Shown here in pieces: positions 20,101 to 29,100 of a stretch of 64,000 nt of DNA. The notes beneath the pieces are model-generated. The model did no database searches, was not told the DNA's origin, and saw nothing but the letters and a program-made list of their open reading frames with translations. This DNA is from Peribacillus folii (GTDB lineage: Bacteria; Bacillota; Bacilli; Bacillales; DSM-1321). Positions within the stretch are counted from its first letter, which is position 1; each line of letters starts with the position of its first letter. The DNA is taken from contig NZ_JASJOM010000006.1 of the NCBI RefSeq assembly GCF_030271255.1, positions 1-64,000 on the forward strand, written 5' to 3'. A program made the translations under genes and the position numbers.

Positions 20101-20273
20101 TACTAATCTTATAAGTTTCGATAATATATCCATTAAACTATACTTTATAGGATTGAATATCGAACTAATAATAAGAAAAAGCTTATAACATATAGCATTT
20201 AAAGCCATTTGTTTATAAGCTAGTTCTGTTCAAAAAATCCGGTTCGGTTTTTCATACAAGTGTCCGGTAGAAA

Positions 20274-20291
20274 GTTCGATTTTCTATCCCA
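20274..20291 (+). repeat. Element-end-like motif, left copy 2
   Basis: GTTCGATTTTCTATCCCA, overlapping the stop codon of the 496-residue recombinase; 15 of 17 bases match the copy at 20,084. Confidence 0.45.
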
Positions 20292-21774
20292 TTATATTTT
20301 CGAGTAGTACAACTGGGTTAACTTTGAAAAGCACATTAAATTTCAAATCTGTTCCCATTCTATCGTTAATCCTTATACTTTCAATAAAGTAAAGGAATAC
20401 TAATCTCTGTTCTGTATGTGATAATTCGTTTAAATCCAGCTGCTCAAAATTGTGTAAAAAGATATTTATATTATCTGGTTCTAAGAGATTTTCGATATCT
20501 TGTATTGTTTGATTAACATTATGAATTTGCTTTTGTATCCTCTTTTCGACATTTCGAAATACGCTGTCCAATTTTAGCCCTTTTTCAATTTGAATCTTTT
20601 TATTTTCCTGAAGAAGCTTTTCTTGAGCGTTTAGTTGTAAAAGAAAACCTTTTAAAGAATCAGAGTAATTTAATAATGAACTAGTTACTGTGGAAGAGTT
20701 AATTTTAAAAGAAACTGCCAATTGTTTTTGAATATAATCAATTAAAAGTTGGTTTAAACTTTCAGCTTCAATTTCAAACGGACAATTAGTGCAGTAATAT
20801 TTCAAATAGGCATATTTAATACCATTCTTTTTTGTAGAGCTATTCCGATGTTTAAGCTGATAATCACAATTTTCACAATACAATAGGTTGCCGAATAAAA
20901 ATGGTGTTTCAAATTTATTGTACCTTTTTTTCAATGAACGATTAATTTCAATTAATCGACTTAATGAATTTGGCACGATTGGTTCATGTATGTGCTCTCT
21001 ATAAAATTTCTTTTCAAAGTTTTGTTCTCCTTTGATATTCCAGTCTAAGTGACCTAGATAAACTGGATTTTTCAACATATTGTCTATTGTACTTGCTTGC
21101 CATTTTTTTTTGGAAGGTGAAGGGATTTCAGCTTCATTTAAAATATCCGCAACCTTTTGTACAGAATGACCCCAAGATGCTAAATAAAAGATGAATAATA
21201 CAATTGCTTCATCTTTATTAGGTACTAATTGCTTTTGTTCTTTAATATGCTCATACCCAAATGGACTAGTAGAACCAGGTCTTTTAACAACTTCTAAATT
21301 CAAATCAGTCTTTTGACTGTCTACTGCTCTTCTTGATTTTTCGATAGACTCTGCATTAGCTATAATCAGTTGCAACTTAACGTCCAAATCGGCAGGTGTC
21401 CAGGCTTCTTCTTTCGTTGTAGTGAAAAACTCAAGATTTGGTTTTTTATTAATTACATCATAATAAAACTCAGAAACAAATGAATAAATTTTTCTATCAA
21501 TTCTTGAGAAGTCATAAAAAATAACAGCTCCTATATCTTCTGTTAATATTATTCTTTTCATTTTATTTAATCCATCCCGTTTGCTAGCCTTTATTTTAAA
21601 AGCACTCACTGCATCATCATAAAAAATAAACTCATCAGGTAATATATAACCCTTTTTATTAGCTAAATCTTGGATTGCTAACTTTTGAACTTCAAATGAG
21701 TTATTACCTTTTTGATTAGTGGATGAACGTCTAATTGAAGCGACAGCCAACTTTTTAGATGTTAATGTTAACAA
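20284..21774 (-). CDS. Large serine recombinase B
   Basis: 496 residues. The resolvase-type catalytic domain starts SIRRSSTNQKGN with the candidate nucleophile Ser18, and has FYDFSRIDRKIYSF for the conserved Asp-x-x-Arg region. A recombinase domain follows (about 165-260, ending WQASTIDNMLKNPVYLGH), then a zinc ribbon (CENCDYQ ... CTNC, about 305-335) and a long coiled-coil tail. This is the full layout of large serine integrases. It overlaps the preceding recombinase gene by 20 bases, so the pair is co-translated. Such pairs recall ccrA/ccrB of staphylococcal cassettes, but the sequences are not obviously close. Confidence 0.88.
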   Translation of the reverse strand: MLTLTSKKLAVASIRRSSTNQKGNNSFEVQKLAIQDLANKKGYILPDEFIFYDDAVSAFKIKASKRDGLNKMKRIILTEDIGAVIFYDFSRIDRKIYSFVSEFYYDVINKKPNLEFFTTTKEEAWTPADLDVKLQLIIANAESIEKSRRAVDSQKTDLNLEVVKRPGSTSPFGYEHIKEQKQLVPNKDEAIVLFIFYLASWGHSVQKVADILNEAEIPSPSKKKWQASTIDNMLKNPVYLGHLDWNIKGEQNFEKKFYREHIHEPIVPNSLSRLIEINRSLKKRYNKFETPFLFGNLLYCENCDYQLKHRNSSTKKNGIKYAYLKYYCTNCPFEIEAESLNQLLIDYIQKQLAVSFKINSSTVTSSLLNYSDSLKGFLLQLNAQEKLLQENKKIQIEKGLKLDSVFRNVEKRIQKQIHNVNQTIQDIENLLEPDNINIFLHNFEQLDLNELSHTEQRLVFLYFIESIRINDRMGTDLKFNVLFKVNPVVLLENIMG

Positions 21775-23179
21775 TACTACTCATCCTCTCTATGTAGTCC
21801 TTATCTAGGTATTCATTAAAAAAGAAATGATAGGTTAAATATTTTTCATCAACGAAACATTTTTTAACAATAAGATTTACGAAGTTCTTGATTTCATTTT
21901 CCGTTAAAGAACTGCCAACATTTATTTTTTCAATCAACACTTCCAAATTTTTTTTATAGTTATTACATATTAAAATCTGTTCTTTCACTTCTTTTCTTGC
22001 AGCTTTTAATTGCTTTAATTTTCTGATATCTTTATCAAGATTACTGTTATAAAATTGCTCTTTAGGTGATGTAGCGATTTTTAGTTCTTTATCTTCAATC
22101 TCTTTTTCAGTTGAGTAATGCTCTCTTTTCTTATTTTCTATAATTTTTTCAAGAATCACTAAAGCCTGTTTCTCCAAGGCATTTTTATTCAACGAGCTAA
22201 ATACTATGGAAAGGTTACTGATTAATGATTTGTTAAATTCACTTACCTTAATCGATATCTTCATGTGTTTCCTTGAACAAGTGTATAATCCTGAATCACC
22301 CATTTTATTCTTTCTATATACCATTTTGTTTTGACACATTTTACAAAAGGGTATAAAAAAACTTTCTGAGGAACGTTCGTCCAGATTCCCCTCTAGCTTA
22401 CTAATAAAGGGCTCAACTTTATTTTGAACTTCAGAAAAAACCTCAATTGTTATTGCTGGTTCAACATATGATAGTAAAGCGTAACGTTTTCCAATTTTTT
22501 CATGACCTGCATAAAAACAATCTGTTAATATCTTTACGATTTTCATCGGTGGTCTATTGAATACCCCTGAAAAAACTGTAATTAATTCTATGAATTCTTT
22601 AGTATTCTTAATTCCATTTGCTTTTTCGAAAAGGTTCATTAATTGAGTTTTATATTCTGAATCCAAAGCGTATTTTTTTATGATATCCTTCTTATTAACT
22701 ATAAAGCCGAATTTCCTATTGGGTAGCTTTCGATTATTATCCGCTACCCTGCGTGCAATGCCTTTCCCTTCTTCTTCTATCAAAATCCCGTTAAACCCCT
22801 CTACCAAGTAATTAGAACTAAAATTTGAATAGCTCGCATCAGTTGTAGTGAAATTTATTTCAATATTATTAGCAATAAACAAATCTACTAATTCAATGTA
22901 TTCATAGAAGTTTCTAGTCAACCGGCTTCTGTCATAAACATATATCTTAGCAATTTCCCCTTGTTTAATTAATCTAATGACCTCCACCATTTTCTCTCTG
23001 TTCTTAATGCTAATTTTGTTTGCTGAAACTCCCAGTTCATTGATTTCTAGATACTCATCTTCATCCAATACATCTCTGTACTTTTTATCAGCCGCTACTT
23101 GCATTTCTAAACTCTGGTTTTCTGTACTAACTCTCCGAAGAAATAGTATCAACTTGTCTTTTTTTACTAATTTATTCAA
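21755..23179 (-). CDS. Large serine recombinase A
   Basis: 474 residues, TTG start shared with the end of a 57-codon gene (its TAA lies inside the first codons). Catalytic N-terminus FLRRVSTENQ with candidate Ser18 and VYDRSRLTRNFYE. The recombinase domain is shorter than in its neighbour, followed by a zinc ribbon (CKMCQNK ... CSRKH) and a coiled-coil with many Lys/Glu (about 340-410). Two different large serine recombinases in tandem suggest either a heteromeric integrase, as in CcrA/CcrB, or division of labour between integration and excision. Confidence 0.86.
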   Translation of the reverse strand: MNKLVKKDKLILFLRRVSTENQSLEMQVAADKKYRDVLDEDEYLEINELGVSANKISIKNREKMVEVIRLIKQGEIAKIYVYDRSRLTRNFYEYIELVDLFIANNIEINFTTTDASYSNFSSNYLVEGFNGILIEEEGKGIARRVADNNRKLPNRKFGFIVNKKDIIKKYALDSEYKTQLMNLFEKANGIKNTKEFIELITVFSGVFNRPPMKIVKILTDCFYAGHEKIGKRYALLSYVEPAITIEVFSEVQNKVEPFISKLEGNLDERSSESFFIPFCKMCQNKMVYRKNKMGDSGLYTCSRKHMKISIKVSEFNKSLISNLSIVFSSLNKNALEKQALVILEKIIENKKREHYSTEKEIEDKELKIATSPKEQFYNSNLDKDIRKLKQLKAARKEVKEQILICNNYKKNLEVLIEKINVGSSLTENEIKNFVNLIVKKCFVDEKYLTYHFFFNEYLDKDYIERMSSIVNINI

Positions 23180-23345
23180 TTTTATCTTCCTTTCCTTGGT
23201 ACCGCTTATTAATTATTTGAATTTGCTCTGTGACGGAAAATCCAATTTCTTGAAAAAGTAATTTTTCAATAAGTCGCTCAATCCACATTGTTCCCAACTC
23301 GTTTTGCTCTTGTGTTATAACAAATTGAGTTTTAATGTCCTTCAT
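23172..23345 (-). CDS. Small protein of the serine recombinase operon
   Basis: 57 residues: starts MKDIKTQFVITQEQNELG and ends KRYQGKEDKIE. Acidic/amphipathic and helical. Its stop overlaps the TTG start of recombinase A, which argues for coupled translation. Possibly a recombination directionality or accessory factor; no family recognised. Confidence 0.6.
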   Translation of the reverse strand: MKDIKTQFVITQEQNELGTMWIERLIEKLLFQEIGFSVTEQIQIINKRYQGKEDKIE

Positions 23346-23404
23346 ATAATCGTCTCCTAATCTAGTCTTATATACATAATTGACAGAAAGCGTTTTTTAT
23401 ATAC

Positions 23405-23551
23405 CTACGAGTTTTTTAAGCTGTCAAAATCGAATTCTAGTTGGTATGTATCTTCTAAATCCTCTGATACTTCTAAAATATCTTTTCTTTTGCTGACAGC
23501 CTTATATGTATTTGAGCCTGGCAACTTAAGTTGCTCGAATATACTTTTCAT
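23405..23551 (-). CDS. Small protein of the serine recombinase operon
   Basis: 48 residues from ATG at 23,551 (MKSIFEQLKLPGSNTYKAV). Acidic C-terminus. Its ATG overlaps the TAA of the preceding 40-codon gene (TAATG), a sign of translational coupling. No family recognised. Confidence 0.55.
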   Translation of the reverse strand: MKSIFEQLKLPGSNTYKAVSKRKDILEVSEDLEDTYQLEFDFDSLKNS

Positions 23552-23673
23552 TATTTATTCCTTCTGCTCATAATCAGAGCTATATATTTAATAACAATGG
23601 TTGAAGAAACATTATGTTTTTTACATGCTTTCTCAAGACTTTCCAATAGATTTTCAGGGCTATGCTCATTCAT
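23551..23673 (-). CDS. Small protein of the serine recombinase operon
   Basis: 40 residues (MNEHSPENLLESLEKACKKH then a hydrophobic SSTIVIKYIALIMSRR). Overlaps both neighbouring small genes. No family recognised; its compact helix-turn-helix-like length is suggestive only. Confidence 0.5.
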   Translation of the reverse strand: MNEHSPENLLESLEKACKKHNVSSTIVIKYIALIMSRRNK

Positions 23674-23770
23674 AATATGTTTCTTCTCCAATTTTGTTTG
23701 TAAATACATTTATTTTTTGCTGGGTAATTGTTCTTATCCTTCGATTAGGTTTCCTTACTTGAATTTTCAT
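23666..23770 (-). CDS. Small basic protein at head of recombinase operon
   Basis: 34 residues, strongly basic at the N-terminus (MKIQVRKPNRRIRTITQQK). First gene of the run; overlaps the next by 8 bases. It could bind nucleic acid or be a leader peptide. Confidence 0.45.
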   Translation of the reverse strand: MKIQVRKPNRRIRTITQQKINVFTNKIGEETYYE

Positions 23771-23845
23771 TTTCCTATTCCTCTCTTTCATCCATTTAGT
23801 AAGCATCATTTCAGTAAGGTCATAGTAGCAAATTAAAAAATCGAA

Positions 23846-23862
23846 TGGATGGAAAATCGAAA
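23846..23862 (-). repeat. Element-end-like motif, right copy (inverted)
   Basis: On the plus strand TGGATGGAAAATCGAAA, which is the reverse complement of the left-side motif with 15 of 17 matches. It lies just upstream of the small-gene/recombinase operon, next to a second AAAATCGAATGG half-site. Confidence 0.45.
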
Positions 23863-24063
23863 TTTTTTTTCTAATTCAAGATTTATTTTTTTAAAAAAAA
23901 ATCTAATTAGAAAAAACAACAAATAGGAGATTTAATTTGCTATACTAGATAGTTTTTAAAAAAATGATATTCAAAATGGGATATAAAAAATATGTAGATG
24001 GGTTAAAGGAGGATGGATTAAAGGCTGTATAACATTGCTTATTTTGAACGGACAATACATAAG

Positions 24064-24089
24064 AAAAGGACCATGCAAGGGTCCTTTTT
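24064..24089 (+). terminator. Intrinsic terminator
   Basis: Stem AAAAGGACC/GGTCCTTTT followed by T. No gene directly upstream on the plus strand except an 18-22 codon frame ending at about 24,030, perhaps a remnant. Confidence 0.55.
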
Positions 24090-24445
24090 ACTTGATAAAA
24101 AATTAATTATGGTTAAATAACCAACAGCTAATACCTCTTATTTCGCGCACTTAGGTAATTTAATAAATTCTTATGACCGGTTTCCTTTGTCACCGGTATC
24201 CCGAATTATTTGTTTTATTTCTTCTTTTTTCATTATTTTCAACACCTCTAATTAAAATCTTACGATTAATTATATTACTTCAAATCTTCAATAGAACAAA
24301 TAAACTTAAAAACCAAACCAGTGCAAACAGCCAATTTTTAAGTAAATGGTATCGATTTATTTTTCGCCATATTCTTTTCTTAAAAGGAATTAACAATTGG
24401 CTAAGCGAATATAGGTATTTAAGTTTATTAGAAGGGTTGATTCAA

Positions 24446-24649
24446 GTGAGTATTAACATGGCTGAACACAGACTTGTCAAAAAAATAGCGATTTCAATCA
24501 TCTCTACCCGTTTAGAAAAAATCTTGGATGAAATAGAAAACTTATTTGGTGTTATTCTCGATACAGAACCGGCAGATGTACTGGCTACAAAAGCGAAACA
24601 GTTAGCCTCTGCAACAACTGTAGAACAATGCATTGATATTTTTATATAG
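24446..24649 (+). CDS. Small hypothetical protein
   Basis: 67 residues from a GTG at 24,446 preceded by AGAAGGG; an ATG four codons later is an alternative. The sequence (MAEHRLVKKIAISIISTRLE ... ATTVEQCIDIFI) looks like an amphipathic helical protein. A strong terminator follows at 24,676. No family recognised. Confidence 0.45.
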   Translation: MSINMAEHRLVKKIAISIISTRLEKILDEIENLFGVILDTEPADVLATKAKQLASATTVEQCIDIFI

Positions 24650-24675
24650 AAGATTGAAACATAAAAGGCATAACA

Positions 24676-24711
24676 AAAAAAGGTACTCACCATTGTTGTG
24701 AGTACCTTTTT
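24676..24711. terminator. Bidirectional intrinsic terminator
   Basis: Perfect 13-bp stem AAAAGGTACTCAC/GTGAGTACCTTTT with A and T runs on both sides, placed between convergent genes. Confidence 0.75.
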
Positions 24712-24750
24712 GCCTAAGATTTTTGCTTCAAAAAATGAACATGAATACGA

Positions 24751-25644
24751 TTATTTCACTTCCATAATCCATTTTGCTTTGCTACCCGTAATATAATCTG
24801 TGTAGAAGATTTCATAAGGTGCATTACCGGTTACTCCGAAAGCAGCAGGTCCGTTAACATGCTTACCTGCTTGAACACTCTCGGTTAATGTATCGAGAGC
24901 ATATACCTCCATCTTTTCACCTTTGCTGTCATACACTTCAAAATCTCCCGCGCTAACTACTTGTTCTTCTTTTGTCCCATTTTGGTATTCAATATCAAAT
25001 CCCATTACTTCTTTGGGCTGTGTTTCTTCAAATTCGTTTCTTTCCTTTGTATAATGTGCATTTGTTAATGTAATGATATGACCTTCCACATTTACCTTTT
25101 CACCTAGTTTGAAGGTTCCAAGTTCTTTAGGTTTTTGTTCGGAATCCTCACCATCTTCTTCGAATTCAATAGGCTTCTTGTTTTCCGCAATAACTGTGTT
25201 ACTCAAATCAACGGTACGGATAGTTGGTTCTTTTTTATCATCATAGAGCTCAGAGTGTTTATATAGTTCTCGTATGTAGGCATCCATAATTGCTGCTTGC
25301 ATGCTGTTCTCAAAGCTTCCACCATCTGAGTTGTTCACTTTCATTTCTATCGTCTTAGAGTCTTTTAATTCAATGCTTTTATAAGTGATAGTGCCGTCAT
25401 CATCAGGACCAGACATCTGTTTTAAAATTGTTTTGAAATCTTTTTTTGGCATATAAATTTTAGCCCATGCCTCTTTATCTGGATTCTCAAAATCTATTTT
25501 AGAGAAATCTTCCAATGTTGAGAATTCTTTTTGCTCTTTCTTCGGTTCTTCAACCTTTTTTACATCTCCGTTTGAACTGTCTGAACATGCCGATAAAAGA
25601 ATGACAGACAATAAACCTATTATTAATACTTTTAACAACTTCAT
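24751..25644 (-). CDS. Lipoprotein with DUF5068/DUF4352-like Ig domain
   Basis: 297 residues. A lipoprotein signal peptide (KLLKVLIIGLLSVILLSAC, lipobox LSAC with Cys20) is followed by a Lys/Glu-rich linker. The C-terminal 120 residues (from FKLGEKVNVEGHIITLTNA) look like the immunoglobulin-like DUF4352/DUF5068 domain common in Bacillus surface lipoproteins. Function unknown; anchored to the outer face of the membrane. It is transcribed alone. Confidence 0.75.
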   Translation of the reverse strand: MKLLKVLIIGLLSVILLSACSDSSNGDVKKVEEPKKEQKEFSTLEDFSKIDFENPDKEAWAKIYMPKKDFKTILKQMSGPDDDGTITYKSIELKDSKTIEMKVNNSDGGSFENSMQAAIMDAYIRELYKHSELYDDKKEPTIRTVDLSNTVIAENKKPIEFEEDGEDSEQKPKELGTFKLGEKVNVEGHIITLTNAHYTKERNEFEETQPKEVMGFDIEYQNGTKEEQVVSAGDFEVYDSKGEKMEVYALDTLTESVQAGKHVNGPAAFGVTGNAPYEIFYTDYITGSKAKWIMEVK

Positions 25645-25711
25645 TATTCATTTTCCCCCTGTATGGTGTCTCTTTTAGCACGGTTTATTATCTCTTGTAA
25701 CAATATTTTAA

Positions 25712-25924
25712 TCAATAGTTGTTTTACAAAAGGTAACAGGAAAGTTAAATAAAAGTGGGAAGTCCAGATATCAAGAATCAAATAGTAGATTATTTGGTGG
25801 AGTATTTAATTTAAATATAGACAATGCAAGAAAAACGATATATGGTTCAGAAATTGAAAAGAAAATCGATGGCGATATTTTTGGTCACAACACATGGGAC
25901 CCGCTTTTTGGGCGGAAGAAATAA
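25712..25924 (+). pseudogene. C-terminal remnant of an unknown gene
   Basis: A 70-codon open frame without a start codon reads as real protein (SRLFGGVFNLNIDNARK ... FGHNTWDPLFGRKK) and ends with two stops. A stop codon immediately upstream shows that the 5' part is lost. Parent gene not recognised. Confidence 0.4.
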
Positions 25925-26097
25925 TAAAAAATAATTATATTTATCAAATGGAAGAATAGGTGTCGGTCTATTTTCGCTGTCTTTGTGATGAATGTTTCGA
26001 CTTATAAACAGCAGCTTCTTTTTGTGTTAAGCGTTGAAGCAGTTCTATTTAGGCTAATGTACCAACATTATTGTTTAATAGAATATACAAAAAAGAA

Positions 26098-26125
26098 ACG
26101 GTAATACTTTGAGAAGTATTACCGT
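26098..26125 (-). terminator. Terminator of the surface-protein gene
   Basis: 12-bp stem ACGGTAATACTT/AAGTATTACCGT followed on the minus strand by TTTCTTTTTT, 25 bases after the stop codon. Confidence 0.8.
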
Positions 26126-26149
26126 TGTTGATATTGTCTTTGGTTAATA

Positions 26150-29100
26150 TTAGCTTACCTTTATTGTTTTACTTTTACTCTTGTTACCTGATTTATCTTG
26201 AGCGTATACCTTTATAGTAGAACCCTTCTTTTGTGCCTTGATTTTCACTTTATAATTTCCTCGGCTATCTACTATACCTTGTCCGATTTTCTTGCTTCCA
26301 TTGTAAATAAAAATGGATGCGCCTTTTTCACTCTTACCAGTAACGGTTACGGTCTTGCTCGTTATTTTATTAACGGTTGGAACAGGTGGAGCTGTTTTAT
26401 CAATGACCTTAACGGCTCTGCTGGAGCTCTTATTTCCTGAAGCATCTTTCGCATAAACAACAATGGATGTGCCGGCTTTTTGCTTCGAAATCTTCATGGT
26501 ATACGAACCGCTTTTTGATGTGGCTTCTCCAATTGTCTTGGTTCCAACCACCGCATATACTTTTGCATTGGTTTCGGCTTTACCAGCTATAGCCGTCGAA
26601 TAATCATAGACTGTATTGACACTTGGGGCAGATGGAGCCGTTTTGTCTATTACCTTAACTGTTTTGCTGGAGCTTTTATTCCCTGAAGTATCTATCGCAA
26701 ACACACCAATGTTTGTTCCGGCTTTTTGCTTCGAAATCTTCATGCTATACGAACCGCTTTTTGATGTAGCTTCTCCGATTTTAGTGCTACCGACCATGGC
26801 ATAAACTTTTGCGTTGGTTTCAGCTTTACCAGAAATAGCAGTCGAATAATCATAGACTGTATTGACGCTTGGGACAGATGGAGCTGTTTTGTCGATAACT
26901 TTTACAGAATTGCTTCCGCTCTTATTTCCTGCTGCATCAACCGCATGCACAACAATGGATGTGCCAGCTTTTTGTTTAGCAATCCTAATGGAATAGCCAC
27001 CGTTATTCGCTCTGGCTTCACCGATTTTCTTGCTTCCCACCATGGCATATACGTTTGCATTAGATTCCGCTTTACCCGTAATAACGGTAGCATTATCATA
27101 GACGGCATTTACAGTAGGCGTAGATGGTGCTGTAACATCTTTAATTGTTATCTCTTTTGCTGCACTGATGTTTCCTGCTTTGTCTGTAGCCGTAATGGTT
27201 AGTTTTTTTCCTGCTTTTTGTTTAGATATTTGGACGGTAAATTTACCATCGGTATTTGCTGTAGCAGTTCCTATTACTGTTGTACCGTCTTTTACTCGTA
27301 TTATGGAATCTGCTTCGGCGGTTCCTGATATGCTCGAAGAGGTATCCTTTACTTCATTTACTGTTGGCACGGTAGGTGCTGTTACATCTTTAACTGTTAT
27401 CTCTATTTCTGCGCTAGGGTTTCCTGCTTTATCCGTAGCCGTGACCGCTAGTTTTGTTCCAGCTTTTTGTTTAGATATTTGGACGGTAAATCTACCGTCT
27501 ATACTTGTTGTAACTGTTCCTATTACAGCTGTTCCTGATTTTACTTTAATCAAGGAACCTGATTCAGCTGTACCTGATACGCTTGTAGATGTTTCTGTTA
27601 CTTCGTCAACTGTTGGAGCAGTCGGTGGTGTTACATCCATAATGATTGTTTCTTTAACTTTTACTTCTTTTGCTACGCTGGAGTTTCCAGCATCGTCAGT
27701 AGCCGTGATGGTTAATTTTGTTCCAGCTTTTTGTTTAGGTATAGAAACCGAAAATTTGCCTTCGTTAGTTATCGTTGTACCTAATACGGTCGAACCGATT
27801 TTTACTACTATCGATGAATTTGTTTCTGCTGTTCCTGAAACACTTGTAGACAAGTCTGTTACCTCATCCACGTGTGGAGCTGTAGGTGCTATTACATCTT
27901 TTACAATAACTGTCTTGGCTTCGCTTTTATTTCCTGCATTATCAGTAGCGGTAACGGAAAGTTTTGTACCTTCTTTTTGTGCATCAATCTTTACTGAAAA
28001 CGTTTCATTGTCTAAGGCTACTCCTGTTCCCAACTCTTTTTCACCAGCCTTAATGGTGATAGTTGAGCCTGCTTCCGCTTCCCCAGTCACACTTGTACTC
28101 GTATTATCTACATTGTTAACTTTTGGTACGGGTGGTGATTTCACATCTATTTGAGGTAATCTTTCTAAATGAATATAGTAATCATCAACTAGAACCCGCA
28201 CAGCATGGAGGTTTTCTTCTGTCCATTCAATATGATTAAATGTTAGATTGATTGCATTACCTGTACGGAACCCGCCATTTTTACAATTAGTAACCAATGG
28301 ACTAATGTCCGTAATTTGATTGGTCATTAGATTGAGATTATATAATCCTGTCATATTACTTATAGGTGTAATATCTTTAATCTTATTATTTTGAAGACTC
28401 AGAATTCCTAATTGTTTCAAGTTCTTTAAAGGAGAAATATCCACTATTTCATTTCCAGCAAGGATTATTGAACTTGCATTAATTGCATATTCTAAACCAG
28501 TTAAATCCTTTATCCCCAGATTCTGCGCATTTAAATTTGATAGGTTCGCCATATCCTCCTTTGTTATATTGTCAGTTACGCTGATTGTTTTTCTTAATTC
28601 CTTAAGAACCTCTTTTTTTAGATTTTCATCTACAAAATCCACTATATTAGATTCCTTCACAGTAACCTTGGTTACTTCGCTGACGTTTTCTGTTTTATCC
28701 GTTGCAGTAACTTCCAACAATGTTTCTACTGGCTGTAACTTTATGGGTACAGAGAACGTTCCGTCTTCTTTAGCGACTGTTGTTCCAAGTAGTTTGTTTG
28801 CCGTTTTAACAGTTACCGTTGAGCCAGCTTCGGCTTTTCCTGTAACACTTGATGATTTGTTCGTCACTTCATTTACATTTGGTGCTCCTGGAGGAATTAC
28901 ATCATCTGCTACTTTAAATGTTTTATATAAAGTGTCCCCCAATTTGGGAAAGGAATAGAAACTATTACCCACTTTATTTTCGATGCTAATGTAATTTATT
29001 GACCATGTACCGTTCATTGCATCAATTGGTATCGTATACAAGGCTTCATATTTTTTTGTAGCAGGGTTATAGGTCAAATATAGATTCCCTGTTACATTTG

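Noticed and set aside
24173-24445. Upstream extension of the small frame at 24,446
   Set aside because: The first 90 codons are Leu/Phe-rich without a ribosome binding site and look like chance opening in AT-rich DNA.
27168-28154. 328-residue plus-strand frame antisense to the surface protein
   Set aside because: It is a mirror of the repetitive Ig-domain coding sequence, with no start signals.
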